64,000 bases of DNA. Source: Phocoena phocoena. Lineage: Eukaryota > Chordata > Mammalia > Artiodactyla > Phocoenidae. Positions 11,375 through 23,572 of this stretch are shown piece by piece. The notes below the pieces were generated by a model. The model was given only the letters and a program-made list of their open reading frames with translations. It did no database searches and was not told the DNA's origin. The DNA is taken from positions 91,914,894 through 91,978,893 of the forward strand of contig NC_089228.1 in NCBI RefSeq assembly GCF_963924675.1, in the 5' to 3' direction. Position 1 is the stretch's first letter, and each line of letters begins with the position of its first letter. The position numbers and the translations under genes are program-made.

Positions 11375-11606
11375 TTAAAAATTGAAGTACAGTTGATTTA
11401 CAATGTTGTGTTGGTTCCTGGTGTACAGCAGTGATTCATTATACATATATTATTTTTCATATTCTTGTCCATTATGTTATTACAAGATATTGAATATAGT
11501 TCCCTGTGCTATAGAGCAAGAACTTGTTGTTTACCTAGTTTATATATAGTAGTTTATATCTGTTAATCCCAAACTCCTAATTTATCTCTCCCCCTCCCCG
11601 AAGTGC
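11375..11606 (-). mobile_element. L1 3' end, minus strand
   Basis: The antisense L1 3' UTR reads 'aaaattgaagtacagttgatttacaatg', 'ggtgtacagcagtgattcat', 'atagttccctgtgctataga' and 'aactcctaatttatctc'. It is 5'-truncated, with no clear TSD. Confidence 0.85.
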
Positions 11607-12517
11607 TATAAATTTTTGTCTACCAACGTCGGAGTATTAACTGTATGCCATTCACCATGTTGATTGGTTTTCCCCAGTTCTGTCCACTTTGTAACGATAA
11701 ATCTCAGTTTAAACTACCAAAGTCATCACTTGAAGGATCCCTGTGCAGTCAACTGCATTTACTGGGTCACTGTCTTTCCCCTAGATATGTGGCCCATGGT
11801 AGAGGGATGGCCAGATCTTCTCTTTGGGATTCATTTATGCAGAATATTGCTGAGATGATGTAATCCTACAGTTTCCAGTTCAACCTCAGAAGGTGCAAAA
11901 AATGTCAACAACTGCTCTGTAAGTCTTAAGACATCCCATGGGGTGGATTTGCCATTATTGTACCAAGCTACTGATACAGAGTTCCAATCGTCCTTAATAA
12001 GAAAGGAGCTTTCTCTTTTACGGTTACCACAACCTTTTTCAGATTCTACCGTTCGCTGTTCTCAAGAGCTGTGCTTCCCACAGTGCATCCAACAGAGCCC
12101 CGGCCCTGGTTCGGTGAACAGCTCAACACAAACCGTCTTCCTGATCCATGGAGTTTGAAGGAATTCTGCATATGGCATCTCCCTTCTGGCAACTCATGAT
12201 CCACCTCAGAATACTAAAGGAGTTACTACCCAAGTCCATATATCTTGTTTACCCTGATGTCTCTCAAGTTTTTTTGCCCACAGAACCTTTGATTCACACC
12301 TCCCTCCCACCCCCCCACTGGTTTTCTGTGGAACAGACTCTGGGAAAGGTTGCCAGCAGAAGCCTGTGAAGTGGCTTCAGGGAGTCACAGGGGTCTGCCG
12401 GGCTGCTTACCGTGTGTTCATTTTTCCTCTTCCTCTCCAGTTATCCTTGCTCATTACCATGGAAACACTTTCAAGGGCATTCAATGGAGGCAAAGAAGTC
12501 TCTTCTCTCTCATTTCC

Positions 12518-12518
<1 letters not shown>
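11607..12518. other. Intronic stretch, somewhat GC-richer, no gene recognised
   Basis: Several 60-110-codon stop-free frames occur on both strands, but none has recognisable domains or paired splice sites. I see no repeat family I can name. Confidence 0.45.
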
Positions 12519-12550
<32 letters not shown>

Positions 12551-12557
12551 GCACGCG
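12519..12557 (+). repeat. (CA)n microsatellite with CpG tail
   Basis: About 15 uninterrupted CA units run to 12548, followed by cgcgcacgcg. It is a simple repeat and likely length-polymorphic. Confidence 0.97.
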
Positions 12558-13459
12558 GAGCAGCTGTTTTCAGGAGCTATAATCATCTCTGAGAGGATGG
12601 CTGGCACAACCCTCCCCCTCTGCACTGAGGTTTTATCTTCTGTTGGTGTCTCACAGTCAGTCTTTTTTTGGCCAGCCCTGCCCGCACTCCTAATCACCAC
12701 TGGCAGGTAGAATCTCCTTTGTCCTTATCTTCTCTGTTTTCTCTTTCTCCTTGCACACATCTAACCTTGTGCTTGGAAAGGCAGACCATTTAGAAACAAT
12801 GCCACCCAATCACAGTATTCCTTCTGCAGAGCAAACTGATGGCTAATGACATTTATTTGCCTTTAGTCTTCAAGTCTTGAGCTATCTTTTCTCTTTGTGC
12901 TGCCCCACGGCCATGGGATGCTTCTTTACTACCCAAGAGGGATTCTGACTGCTTCCAAGTCCAGAAGCGTCCCACAGCTTTTCCTGATGTAAGGCTCCCT
13001 TATACCATAGATCACATGCACTCAAAGTCTGATCAGTGCTAGTAGGTTGCTGTGCTTGGTTTATCACATTGACCCCAAAGGGAAAGCATGGCTAACAGCA
13101 TGTGTGAAGCTAGCAAAAAACGTGACGTACATCCAGAATTCCTTTCTATGAGGCACGTGCAGGAAGACCGTTCTTCGATCTTTGGCTCAGTTATTAGATA
13201 TAAAGCCTATAGCTCTTGACTATGTAATAAAATGGAGATGACTGTGTCACCATATCTCTAAAGATATATCTAAAGATTGCTACCTGTTGGTCCACTTGCT
13301 TCTTCATTTATTCAACAAATATATACTGAGTGCCATCTATGCGCCACGGCTGGTCAAAAGAGGTGGAGTAGAGCAGTAAACAATACAGGTAATTCACAGC
13401 AGTAAACAACATAATGACTCCTAGGTCCCCACCCTCTTTTGTCCAAGTATGGTGGGGAG
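12558..13459. other. Intronic stretch with a weak old-LINE tail
   Basis: No gene is visible. Near 13300-13400 'ttcaacaaatatatactgagtgcc' and 'agcagtaaacaatacaggt' resemble the antisense 3' end of old L2-like LINE sequence. Confidence 0.45.
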
Positions 13460-13949
13460 TGTAGTAGTCAGGGTTTTCCATAGAAACAGCACCAACAGGA
13501 TGTGACTACATATATAGTTTTATAAGGAATTGGCTCATGTGATTATGGGGGCTGACAAGTCCCCAAGATTTGCAGACTGAGGCAGCAAGCTGGAGACCCG
13601 GGAAAACTGATAGTTTAAGTTTTCCCACCTGAAAGCCAGCAGGCTTGAGACCCAGAAAACTGATGTTCAGTTTGAGTCCAAAGGCAGGAAAAAGCTGATG
13701 TCCCAGTTTGAAGGCAGTCAGGCAGGAGGAATTCTCCCTTACTCAGGGGAGGGTCAGCTTTTTTGTTCTATTCAGGCCTTCAACCCATCGGATGGGGCCC
13801 ACACACATGAGGGTGCTTTATCCAGTCTACTGATTTAAACGTTAATCTCATCCAAAAACATGCTCACAGAAACACCCAGAATAATGTTTGACCAAATATC
13901 TGGGCATCCCATGGCCCGGGCAAGTTGACATATAAGATGAATGATCACA
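13460..13949 (-). mobile_element. ERVL-type solo LTR (MLT2-like)
   Basis: The element is bounded by TG...CA ends ('tgtagtagtcagggttttcc' ... 'gaatgatcaca'). It includes 'ttactcaggggagggtcagc', 'ttgttctattcaggccttca' and 'aataatgtttgaccaaatat'. Read on the minus strand it follows a common mammalian ERVL LTR. A 4-bp 'ggag' lies on both sides. No internal retroviral genes adjoin it. Family name by eye. Confidence 0.75.
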
Positions 13950-14095
13950 GGAGGAGATAGACAGTAAACATAATGAATAACTAAATTAAATGGTATGTTA
14001 GTTGTTAAAAGCCATAAGGGAAAAAAAAATAAAGTCAAGTGAAGGGAATCAGAAATATATGTGGGGGATGAGTTTCAATTTAAAATAGGGACAGA

Positions 14096-15369
14096 CCAGA
14101 CACTATAAAACTCTTAGAGGAAAACATAGGCAGAGTACTCTATGACATAAATCACAGCAAGATCCTTTTTGACCCACCTCCTAGAGAAATGGAAATAAAA
14201 ACAAAAATAAACAAATGGGACCTAATGAAACTTAAAAGTTTTTGCACAGCAAAGGAAAACATAAACAAGATGAAAAGACAACCCTCAGAATGGGAGAAAA
14301 TATTTGCAAATGAAGCAACTGACAAAGGATTAATCTCCAAAATTTACAAGCAGCTCATGCAGCTCAATATCAAAAAAACAAACAACCCAATCCAAAAATG
14401 GGCAGAAGACCTAAATAGACATTTCTCTAAAGAAGATATACAGGTTGCCAACAAACACATGAAAGGATGCTCAACATCACTAATCATTAGAGAAATGCAA
14501 ATCAAAACCACAATGAGATATCATCTCACACCAGTCAGAATGGCCATCATCAAAAAATCTACAAACAGTAAATGCTGGAGAAGGTGTGGAGAAAAGGGAA
14601 CCCTCTTGCACTGTCGGTGGGAATGTAAATTGATACAGCCACTATGGAGAACAGTATGGAGGTTCCTTAAAAAACTACAAATAGAACTACCATACAATCC
14701 AGCAATCCCACCAGTGGGCATATACCTTGAGAAAACCATAATTAACAATGTTAATTGCAGCTCTATTTACAATAGCCAGGACATGGAAGCAACCTAAGTG
14801 TCCATCGAAAGATGAATGGATAAAGAAGGTGTGGCACATATGTACAGTGTACTCAGCCATAAAAAGAAATGAAATTGAGTTATTTGTAGTGAGGTGGATG
14901 GACCCAGAGTCTGTCATACAGAGTGAAGTAAGTCACAAAGAAAAAAATAAATATGATATGCTAACACATATACATGGAACCTAAAAAAAAAAAAAAAAAG
15001 GTTCTGAAGAACCTAGGGGCAGGACAGGGATAAAGACGCAGACGTAGAGAATGGACTTGAGGACACGGGGAGGTGGAAGGGTGAGCTGGGACGAAGTGAG
15101 AGAGTGGCATGGACATATATACACTACCAAATGTAAAACAGATAGCTAGTGGGAAGCAGCCACATAGCACAGGGAGATTTGCTTGGTGCTTTGTGACCAC
15201 CTAGAGGGGTGGGATGGGGGGGTGGGATATGGAGGGTGGGAGGGAGACGCAAGAAGGAAGGGATATGGGGATATATGTATACGTATAGTTGATTCACTTT
15301 GTTATACAGCAGAAACTGACACACCATTGTAAAGTAATTATACTCCAATAAACATGTTTAAAAAAAAAA
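14096..15369 (+). mobile_element. 5'-truncated L1 with ORF2 C-terminus
   Basis: This is a sense L1 3' portion. Codons 14189-14797 encode the C-terminal ORF2 region ([51 protein letters not shown]), with the cysteine-bearing segment visible. A 3' UTR with 'tatactccaataaacatg' and poly(A) follows. The flanking duplication is aaaatagggacaga (14082-14095) and aaaatagggccaga (right of the poly(A)). No reverse transcriptase core is present, so it is non-autonomous. Confidence 0.95.
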
Positions 15370-15379
15370 AAAATAGGGC

Positions 15380-16060
15380 CAGAGTCAGTCTCATTGAGAA
15401 GGTGATATTTGAAGAAATAGTTGGAGGAGGCATTAGCCACGTGGATATCTGGGGGAGGCAGATACAACCACTGCAAGAGGAAACAACTGTTGCAAAGTTC
15501 CTAAGGCTGGAATGTGTCTCCTGTGTTCAAGGACTGGCAAGCAGACCAGTGGAGCTGGATGAGTGAGGGGGAAAGTGGTGGGGTATGAGGTGGGAGAGGA
15601 AGCAGCAGGGAGCAGGGGCACAGATCATGAGGCTGTTGAGAGGACTCTGGCTTCTGTCCTGAATGAAATGGAAATCACCAGAGGGTTTTGAGCAGAAGAA
15701 TGACATGGTGTGATTTTCTTTTATGAGAATCACTCTGGCTGTAGTATTGAGACTAGATTGTCAGGGGGGCAAGGGGTAATGTGGAAGCAGGGAGATCATA
15801 TTTGAGACTTTGCAATAATTTGGATGAGAGATGAAGGTAGCTGCGACCAGAGTGACTACAGTGGAGATTGTGAGAAGTAGATTATGGACTGGAGGTGGGC
15901 TACCGAGCAAAGGAAGAGTCCAGAATGACTCTTCGGTTTTTGACCTGAGAGAATAGAAGGATGGAGTTGCCATCACTTGAGGAGACATTGCAGGAGGAAC
16001 AGGATTTAGCAAGAAGGCTAGGAGCTCAGATTCAGACACACTGTTTAATCTATCCTTAAC
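15380..16060 (-). mobile_element. Old LINE (L2/CR1-like), antisense ORF remnant
   Basis: On the plus strand the text 'gagggttttgagcagaagaatgacatgg', 'agaatcactctggctg', 'ggatgagagatgaaggtagc' and 'agtgactacagtggagattg' is the antisense of an old LINE reverse transcriptase ORF. Minus-strand translation includes SELLAFLLNPVPPAM and LLTISTVVTLVAATFISH, typical of that family after decay. It starts immediately after the L1 insertion. Confidence 0.65.
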
Positions 16061-16924
16061 CAACCTTTCCCAGGGGCCACAATGCACTACTATATTACCT
16101 GCAATGTGGCTGTTGATGTCCTTAACTTTTTCCCCCCAGCTGAGTCTTTTTCTGGTTTCCACTCGACAGTTTGCCTTTGCTTGGGAGCATCTTCTCACAT
16201 TCTCAATTCAGTGTAACACAATGGATAAATGTGCTGCTTCTCACATATGAGAATGGTGCTTTTGGCCCCCAGTCAGCAAGGAGTGAGCTCTGTACTGTTT
16301 CTCTCCTGGTGATGGCTTGTGCTGAGTCATCTGCTCTGGCAAGCAGCAACCATTTGTGAAGACAGCTAGCATGGATTATGAGTTTATTCTGTGGTTGGCG
16401 GTAAAATCATTTTTGTGAATTTGCCAGGCTGATTGCTCATTCTATCCTGAGACTAGCTGGCCCGTGGAGATATCAAATCTGTGGACCTGGCTTTATTTGT
16501 ACCATATTTTAACTAATTGAGGTAATGGATGGAGACACACTGTTTAATACAGTTGATTTGGGGTAGACCCAATCATGTTATATGACTGTATGTTGGTGAC
16601 CTAGCTTGCATTTTGATGCCAAATACAATGCTTGTCATGTAACAGGTGAGTGAATAAACAAATTAATGTTTAAGTGATAAATAAAAATGAACCTTCTGAG
16701 AAATCAGATGTGATCTGTGATCTGGGTAGCAGAAATAAACTTATCTACCTAAGATGGCAATATTTTATCCTGTTTTGATGTATATTTTTTTATTCATAAG
16801 TGAACAAAATTATGAGACATTTTCTTTTACATCCTCCTCTTCTGTTTTCCTTCATAAACTTTTTTTTTTGGCTTGGTGTCCACTTACTCCAACCTCATCA
16901 TGCTTTTTTTTTGTTCCTATAATC

Positions 16925-17115
16925 TGTTAAAATGTTTATTGAGCACCTATTATATGCCAGGTATAATCCTAGGTATATGGAACATATCAGTGAGAAAAGA
17001 AAGACCTCTCCTGTAGGGTTTACAAGCAGGGAACAGAGAGCAAACAATACACATAATAAATACATCATACTACGAAAAAAGGAGCAGAACAGGAAAAAGG
17101 GATCGGGGTGCTGTG
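16925..17115 (-). mobile_element. Old LINE 3' fragment (L2-like), tentative
   Basis: 'tttattgagcacctattatatgccagg' and 'acagagagcaaacaatacacataataaa' match the antisense tail commonly seen with old L2-like LINEs. Between 16060 and 16925 nothing else is recognisable. Confidence 0.5.
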
Positions 17116-18409
17116 GAGTTTTTAATTAATGTAAAAAGGCTGAAATAGAATTTTTGGCTGGCTGCAATATTTGACGGATCATTTGGTTCATTCTGTTTGA
17201 TCTAGCCTGTCTGTCACATGCTAGCAGCTGATCAGAGTGGAATACGGAGCATCCATGAGGGCAAAACAGGAACTAGAAGGGGATAAAAGTTGCTTTTCCC
17301 CCCAGCTGTCTCACCTGAATTCAGCCACTCACAGGCTACATATAGTTCACTTTCAATTCCAGACACTCTTGACCTTGGCACATGATAGAGGAAAATATGC
17401 TTGCTGCTGATTAGAATTACAGAATAAAAGCCACCAGCTGCAGTTTCAAGTCCCCATTTGATCACCATGATGTCTTACCAATTTAGTTTTTTATTTTAGG
17501 CATCTTTTGTCAGCTCTGGGTCCTTCTGTTATCCAGCCCATAGAGTTACTTTACGAAATATCACCAGTTCCTTGTTTTTTTATGGTGACCCCAAAACAAA
17601 AAGTTAAAATATGAATACATTGGCCAACATCTTAAGAGAAGTTGCTAAGTTTCAGAGAGGTAAAATATATAAACATTTTCCATAGTTGGTTTTAGAAGAT
17701 TTCTCTGAATATCTAAGCTGTACCTTTGAAGCATCACACGTTAGCGTTGCAAAGTACAAAATATAATTCCGCAAAGGAGAGGCCGAAAGGCCAAACTCTT
17801 TCCTTCCTCCTGGTACACTGAACGTTCTTCCCAGAGGAAACATAGAGACAGGCTGGAGTTAAGCCAATGGGATTTGGTCCTCATCAGCAGGCCATGTTAG
17901 GAACCCCACAAAAGTCTGCACGAGCCCTTTGGGGTGAGTATCATCTGAGACTCAGTTTCAAGGGGAGGGAGGAAATGAAGTACTGATTGGCTACTATATA
18001 TCAGACACTGTACTTTGTAGTCTATATGTTATCTAAACATCACAAAACCTTGGAAAGATTGGCATCATTATTCCTGTTTTATGAATGAAGGAACAACGTC
18101 AAAAAATACTTAGTGATTTGATTAAGATCATCTGGCCAGAACAGGGATTTCCACCTGGGTATGTTTGGCTCTCAAAGCTGATATTCTTAGGCATAATGAA
18201 AAAACAGGCATAATTGACTTTGGAGTAGAACACACCTGGGTTTAAACCACATCTTTCATGTGAGTTGGGGCTAACGCCCCTCTCTGATCCCCAGAGAGGA
18301 TGCCTATGAAAGTGTCACCGGCAAAACCCATTAATAATTCCCGGGTAATAAAAATAGAATCTGGGTAATAAAATAAAGTCTAACCTTTTTTTCCCTTTGT
18401 GCTTAGTCT
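17116..18409. other. Intronic stretch, old MIR/L2-like traces only
   Basis: Around 18010-18170 the pattern 'tcattattcctgttttatgaatgaagg' and 'ttaagatcatctggccag' resembles MIR/L2-type sequence. No gene is visible. Confidence 0.4.
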
Positions 18410-18700
18410 AGCTTCACTTGCTCACAGGGTGCTGTGTGCAGACCCGAGTTCTTGGTGCGAGACGGTTGTGCGGACACCTCATCTCGGGGCCGCGAGCTGA
18501 GATGTTGCGTCTGCATTGGGATCTAGAGCCACGAGCAGGGCGAACTCTGTCCCCTTCCCGCCGAGAACCCTAACACCTGTGCGCACCTCTCTACTCTTTG
18601 ATCCAAGAGTAAAGCTTTCCTTTGCTTGTGAACCACACTCGGCCTCACTCTATTGGCGTGAGTGACACCAGGCAGGAGGACCCTTGTTGGGGACTGGAGA
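18410..18700. other. CpG-rich block, possible old LTR or cryptic regulatory island
   Basis: This roughly 290-bp segment carries about 15 CpGs (for example 'gtgcgagacggttgtgcgg', 'ctcggggccgcgagctg', 'ttcccgccgagaac') in an otherwise CpG-poor intron. It also has 'gatccaagagtaaagcttt', which could be a degenerate LTR polyadenylation region. A retroviral LTR is my first guess and a cryptic regulatory island the second; neither is proven. Confidence 0.35.
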
Positions 18701-20298
18701 GGGTTGGAGAAAAAAGGAGTAATACTCATCTGTGAGGTTATGATGATGGCCAAATAAGATCACGTGTGCATAACATCTGATACAACAGAAGCCTAGAAAT
18801 GGGAGCTTCTATTATTTTCATAATTATTTGAACATTTTACTGACCACAGATGCTGAAGAAACGATATGCCGTTGATAGCCAACAAAATGGAATTACTGCT
18901 TTAACATCATAATGGATAAAAGAACTGAGAGCAGAGTGCCCATGATACACAGTCAAAAGTGCGAGCCTACAATGGAAACTTAGGTCTCCTCTTCTTGAGA
19001 ATCCCAGGCCATTTACCCACATGCTCCTGGTATATACTAGATCAGCTGGAGCACAGAGGGGGAGCTCTGACAATCTCTGGGGCACCGAGGGACAGTCCTT
19101 GGGAGAGGCTGCCCCAAATCAACGTCAGGCACACCCACATCACCTGAGGTGTGGACACCATGCTGGACTCCGAGAACTTTCACACTGTTGCCGGATGGCA
19201 CCGGTACTGAATAGTAGATATTGTGTTGCTGATTCGTTTAAAGGCAGTTTCTCTTGTGGGTCATCAGTTTCATAAATTCTGGAATTAATATCAGTTTCTA
19301 GGCTTTCTCTGTTTGTACGAGTGGGCCACAAGCAAAAGACGTGTCACCTTCTAGTAACAGAATGTCTTCATGGCGGGGGCACACCCTCTGGCATAAGAGG
19401 TAGCACAGCACACCTGGGCACAGGGTCATTCCTGGGTTCTAGTCTTGATTCTGCCCCTTATTAACTGACTGAATAGTATCCACCTCACAGGTGTCAAGCA
19501 ACAGGTGCTCCGTATTCACTGACCCCCTTCCTCCCTACACTTCTGGAGGGTATAATGTGAGGTCAACTGTGGTAACTCAAAGTGCACACTTGAGTGACTC
19601 ACACAAATCACTCTTCAGTGAGATGCCACGATGTGACTGATACGACGGTTTCTACCAGGATGGATGCTAATTCTTGCAATGACTTTGAAATGAAGTATTA
19701 CTGTCTCCATTGTTCAACAGAGGAAACTGAGGTTTAGGCGGGCTTAATAGTTTCTCTCTGGAATTAATGTTGGCTTGTAACCTGAATTTTTTTAAATAAC
19801 AGGGTGTAGCATTCACTGAACAATCACTATTACTTCTCACAGTGACTACATTCCTGGCACTGTGCTGCTCAAGATGTAGGAGACAGGCATGTGAACACAC
19901 GGTCAGTGGCCGGGGGTGCTGTGCGACCGAGTCTCGGGAGGGTTGGGGGAGGGGCTGGTCTGAGGGGGCTGGGCATCAGGTGGGACAATCCAGGGGGGCC
20001 ATGTTTGCTCATCTTTAAGGATGAGAAGAATTGTGAGGGGAAGGGGCATTCCAGGCTGACAGAACCGTAGACAAAAGTATCTCCCCTCCCCCAAAAAGCA
20101 CAGAGGCATAAAAAAGTCAGGGTGTGCAGAAAAGAACAAATTTTCTTGGATGCCGTGGAATACAAATCCTGTGCTGGTGTTCTGGGTGGTGAGGCTGTCA
20201 AGACAGACAGGAAAGGGCTCTTGGGGCCCCACCTGCAATGCTGCGGAATGTGGATTTCAGTAAAGAGCCCTGGCAGGACTGTAAACAGAGACGGTAAG
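18701..20298. other. Intronic stretch with MIR-like traces
   Basis: Fragments such as 'tgggttctagtcttgattctgcc' (19434-19456) and 'aacagaggaaactgaggttt' (19718-19737) look like MIR remains. 19900-20290 is G-rich without CpG enrichment. No gene is recognised. Confidence 0.4.
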
Positions 20299-20497
20299 AC
20301 TGACTAGTCTGGGAGGGAGGAGGGAGTCAGAGTGAGGTGCAGAGGGAAGCACCAAGCAGAGGCAGACTAACTAGTCTGGGAGGGAGGAGGGAGTCAGAGT
20401 GAGGTGCAGAGGTGCACCAAGCAGAGGCAGACTGACTAGTCTGGGAGGGAGGAGGGAGTCAGAGTGAGGTGCAGAGGGAAGCACCAAGCAGAGGCAG
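20299..20497 (+). repeat. Three-copy minisatellite, 67/65/67 bp
   Basis: Three tandem units start at 20299, 20366 and 20431, each opening 'act(g/a)actagtctgggaggg' and closing 'caccaagcagaggcag'. Units 1 and 3 differ from unit 2 by one substitution and a 2-bp gap near 'gagggaagcacc'. The high identity suggests recent expansion. Confidence 0.97.
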
Positions 20498-21849
20498 TCA
20501 GGCCAGTTAGGTGGGGGCATTGACAGGGTTTGACGAGGGGCTGAGGCGGGCAGTGGCAAGGGCTACCGGGAGATGGGGACGGATCTAAAGGAACGTAGGA
20601 CAAGCACGGACCTGTTTCTTCTCTGCTGTATCTCAAGCACCTGACACTTAGTAGGCACTCATCAACCAAGTGCTGAGCTGATGAAGGAGGGGAGTATGAA
20701 AACTGCTGGCAGAGGGACACACGGAGGATGATTCCAAGGCTCCTTGTCTGGAGGATGCTATTTAAAATGGCAACTGCCTTCTGCTAATGAAGTCCAGGAA
20801 AACCACAGGATTCCACAAGCAGAACAGAGATGGCCATGCCATCCACAGAAGCTCATCCTGGAAACCAGAGGCGACCACGAGAACACGCCACACAAGGACT
20901 TCCAGGTGTCCCGGGATTTATTTCCACAGGACGCAGAGTGAGAATTCACACACATCTTACCTGAACCTTCAGGGGAAGAGTGACCTCAGCTGGCCTTTGG
21001 GCTATGGTCACAGTCAGTAAGAGCAAGTGTTTTCAAATCCCTAGGCTATAATGATCCCACGTGATGGTATCTGGGGCTCTTTTATAAGAAGCAATCCTAT
21101 AGTCTTTTTATGATGCCCTGGGCATGCTTAAATATTATAAGTTGTGTATTCTCGGTATTATTCTCTTGAAAATTTTAAATTATCAACACTCACAAATTCC
21201 TGGAGTTTTACTTCCCATCATTTTGTAGGATTTTTCTGTTACATTGGTTCTTAGAACATATTTGGCCACAAACATAGGAGTCTGCCAGATATAAGGGATG
21301 TTCAGGTTTTCAAGCTTTCACAGCACGCTGGCTCTGTGGATGGTGGGAACATGCACGTCCTCCCTCCTCATCCTCAGAAGCCCCTGCACTATGTGGAGGC
21401 CTGGCAGAGCCTGCATGCAAGTGTAGTTTCAAGGCGACTTCGAACAGCATTTGAAACAGGGAAAACGTGGTAAGGCTGGGAAGACCTGGCTGCCGTTCAG
21501 ATTTTCCTTTCAAAATGCATATACTTTTTGGAAAACTGTGACCTTATTAATAGTTAACAACCCCTTTAGTTATCATTTGACCCTCTTCCAGAGTCAGTGG
21601 AAGTCAAGCAAGAGCAATAAGGCCCCCTGAACAAGAAAGAAGGAGGAGTGGATGGGAGGTAGGAGCTTGCCCTGCAGGAAAAGGGTGCTGAGAGGGTGAG
21701 GTCCAAACCCAGCATTCCCATGGTATCCCAGGGCTAGCCCTAGACCTGATTCTTAGAACCTGCACACTTGCTCTGTTGGGTCAGAGTATCATTGGTTACT
21801 GAGTCTGGCTGGGGAAAGCTGGGTGGCACTGGGAACCAGAGGCTTGTGC

Positions 21850-22000
21850 TCTGGGCTGGAAAGAGCCTAGCTGATCACTGCAGGTCTCTGGCAAGTTCTG
21901 TAACTGAACATCTGCGAGCTTTGATCTCTCCATCTGTAGATGGAGTATAACATTATTACCCATGCGCTCTAGCGTGACACTGTGAAAATTAATAGGTGAT
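21850..22000 (+). mobile_element. MIR-like SINE fragment
   Basis: 'ctctggcaagttctgtaactgaa' followed by 'ctccatctgtagatggagtataac' follows the MIR core order. It is diverged. The 20.5-23.3 kb interval otherwise shows no gene or clear repeat. Confidence 0.55.
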
Positions 22001-23377
22001 CAAAGAATTCTGAGATCCTTAAATTAAAAGGTCCCTCATAGATATTCACACAAAATGTCATCAGTACTTGTGCCATTTAAATTAGGATTGGGGGGAAAAC
22101 CCAGAACTGGGAAATCTATTTAATTATTTCTATATGCCAGTCTACTTATCTCAAATGATTTCTCCATTGAACTCCCCCAACTTCACAAAACAAGTACTGT
22201 CCCTTCTCTATTGGCACTATTATTGTGAGTAGAGAAATTGGAACCAGCATTTGTGCCTTGCATTTTGGATTCATTCCGAAGAATCTTCACAGTAGAAAAT
22301 CATAAAGAATGATTTTTCAAAGGCAGTGAAAGAAAACCACCTTTGGTTAAGAATAGTTTGGGTCAAGAGAAGCAACGGGATGTGGATCCCAAGAAAATGA
22401 CACACTCCATCCTTCATCTGTACAGGGACAACTCCAGCTGTCCATAGGCAGCTGCTGAGTGGTCTCAAAAACATACTTCCTATGGGGTTTTCTTATTCTA
22501 GACAATTCTATGGTGCCGCCACACCCAAACCTCCTGGTCAGGTGCATATGTGTTGCTTGCACGGGACCCAGTTCCATATAAAGTTACCCCCACACTTGAC
22601 AAACACAACACACATGCTCAGTCCCATATGGCTCCGACTTGATTTTTCTATCTGTAAAACACCAGGGAAACATGTTAGATTGAGATGAAAAGCAAGGTGT
22701 TTACAAGCTGGTAAAGAAACACGATATTTATCCTGTCAGCTGAAATGAACCCGGCAGATGTATTTTTGGTTAAAATTAAAATTGTGAGCCCTATCAGGTT
22801 ACCCCGGCGATGCCGCCAGATGCACAGCGTGTGTTTGACAAAGAGGCATCCCTTGGTCATTTGAGCCAGGCTGTGGTTTCCAACAATTCACGACAGGGGA
22901 GTTCATTCCAAGGGCTTGCCTGAGGGGAGGAGCATCTAAGTATTGAATACACAGAAGCCGACTCATGAAAGTGGTATAGAAATGATTCTTTTCTACCTTT
23001 CCCTACCCATAAACATCCTCACTGTCAGGGAAGAGTTCTGGAAAGAAAACGAATGGAATCAATCATCTTCGATTTTGGTCTGCAAAAATGGTTCTCATCT
23101 CAGACTAGCAGATGACACACTCCCAAGGACACAGGCGTGGGAATGGATTCGTTTTTCTCACCATGCTTGCTGGGACCCCTCTTCCCATTGGACTTACATA
23201 ACTCCAAATAGAAGTGACCTGCATGTGTCCAGAAGATATATAGGAGAGACACAACAGACAACCTATAGGGCTATTTTCTAGGGCACGCTCCTCTGTTTTT
23301 TTTTCAGGGTCCTCTTGTACCTAGTTTATGAGGATGGTCTACTTTTCTCATCACTGAACAAGGGGCTGGTGGTTCTT

Positions 23378-23572
23378 TTATTTTTTTTTTGCGGTATGTG
23401 GGCCTCTCACTGTTGTGGCCTCTCCCGTTGCGGAGCACAAGCTCCGGACACACAGGCTCAGCGGCCATGGCTCACGGGCCCAGCATGAGGGATCCTCCCA
23501 GACCAGGGCACGAACCCGTGTCCCCTGCATCGGCAGGTGGACTCTCAACCACTGCGCCACCAGGGAAGCCCA
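23378..23572 (-). mobile_element. Short-type CHR SINE with 14-bp TSD
   Basis: This minus-strand short-type CHR has poly(T) then 'gcggtatgtgggcctctcac' at the left and 'actgcgccaccagggaagcc' at the right. It is flanked by the perfect duplication ggctggtggttctt at 23364-23377 and 23573-23586. It is a young insertion. Confidence 0.96.

Noticed and set aside
12366..12710. 114-codon frame across the CA repeat
   Set aside because: It includes a Thr-His run from (CA)n and has no recognisable domain or splice sites.
14189..14797. 202-codon open frame as a gene
   Set aside because: It is the C-terminal remnant of L1 ORF2 in a truncated L1 copy.
15761..16198. 145-codon minus-strand open frame as a gene
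   Set aside because: Its main part is the decayed reverse-transcriptase-region ORF of an old LINE.
20371..20720. Pro/Leu/Ser repeat-containing minus-strand frames
   Set aside because: They are translations of the 67-bp minisatellite, with no support as protein.
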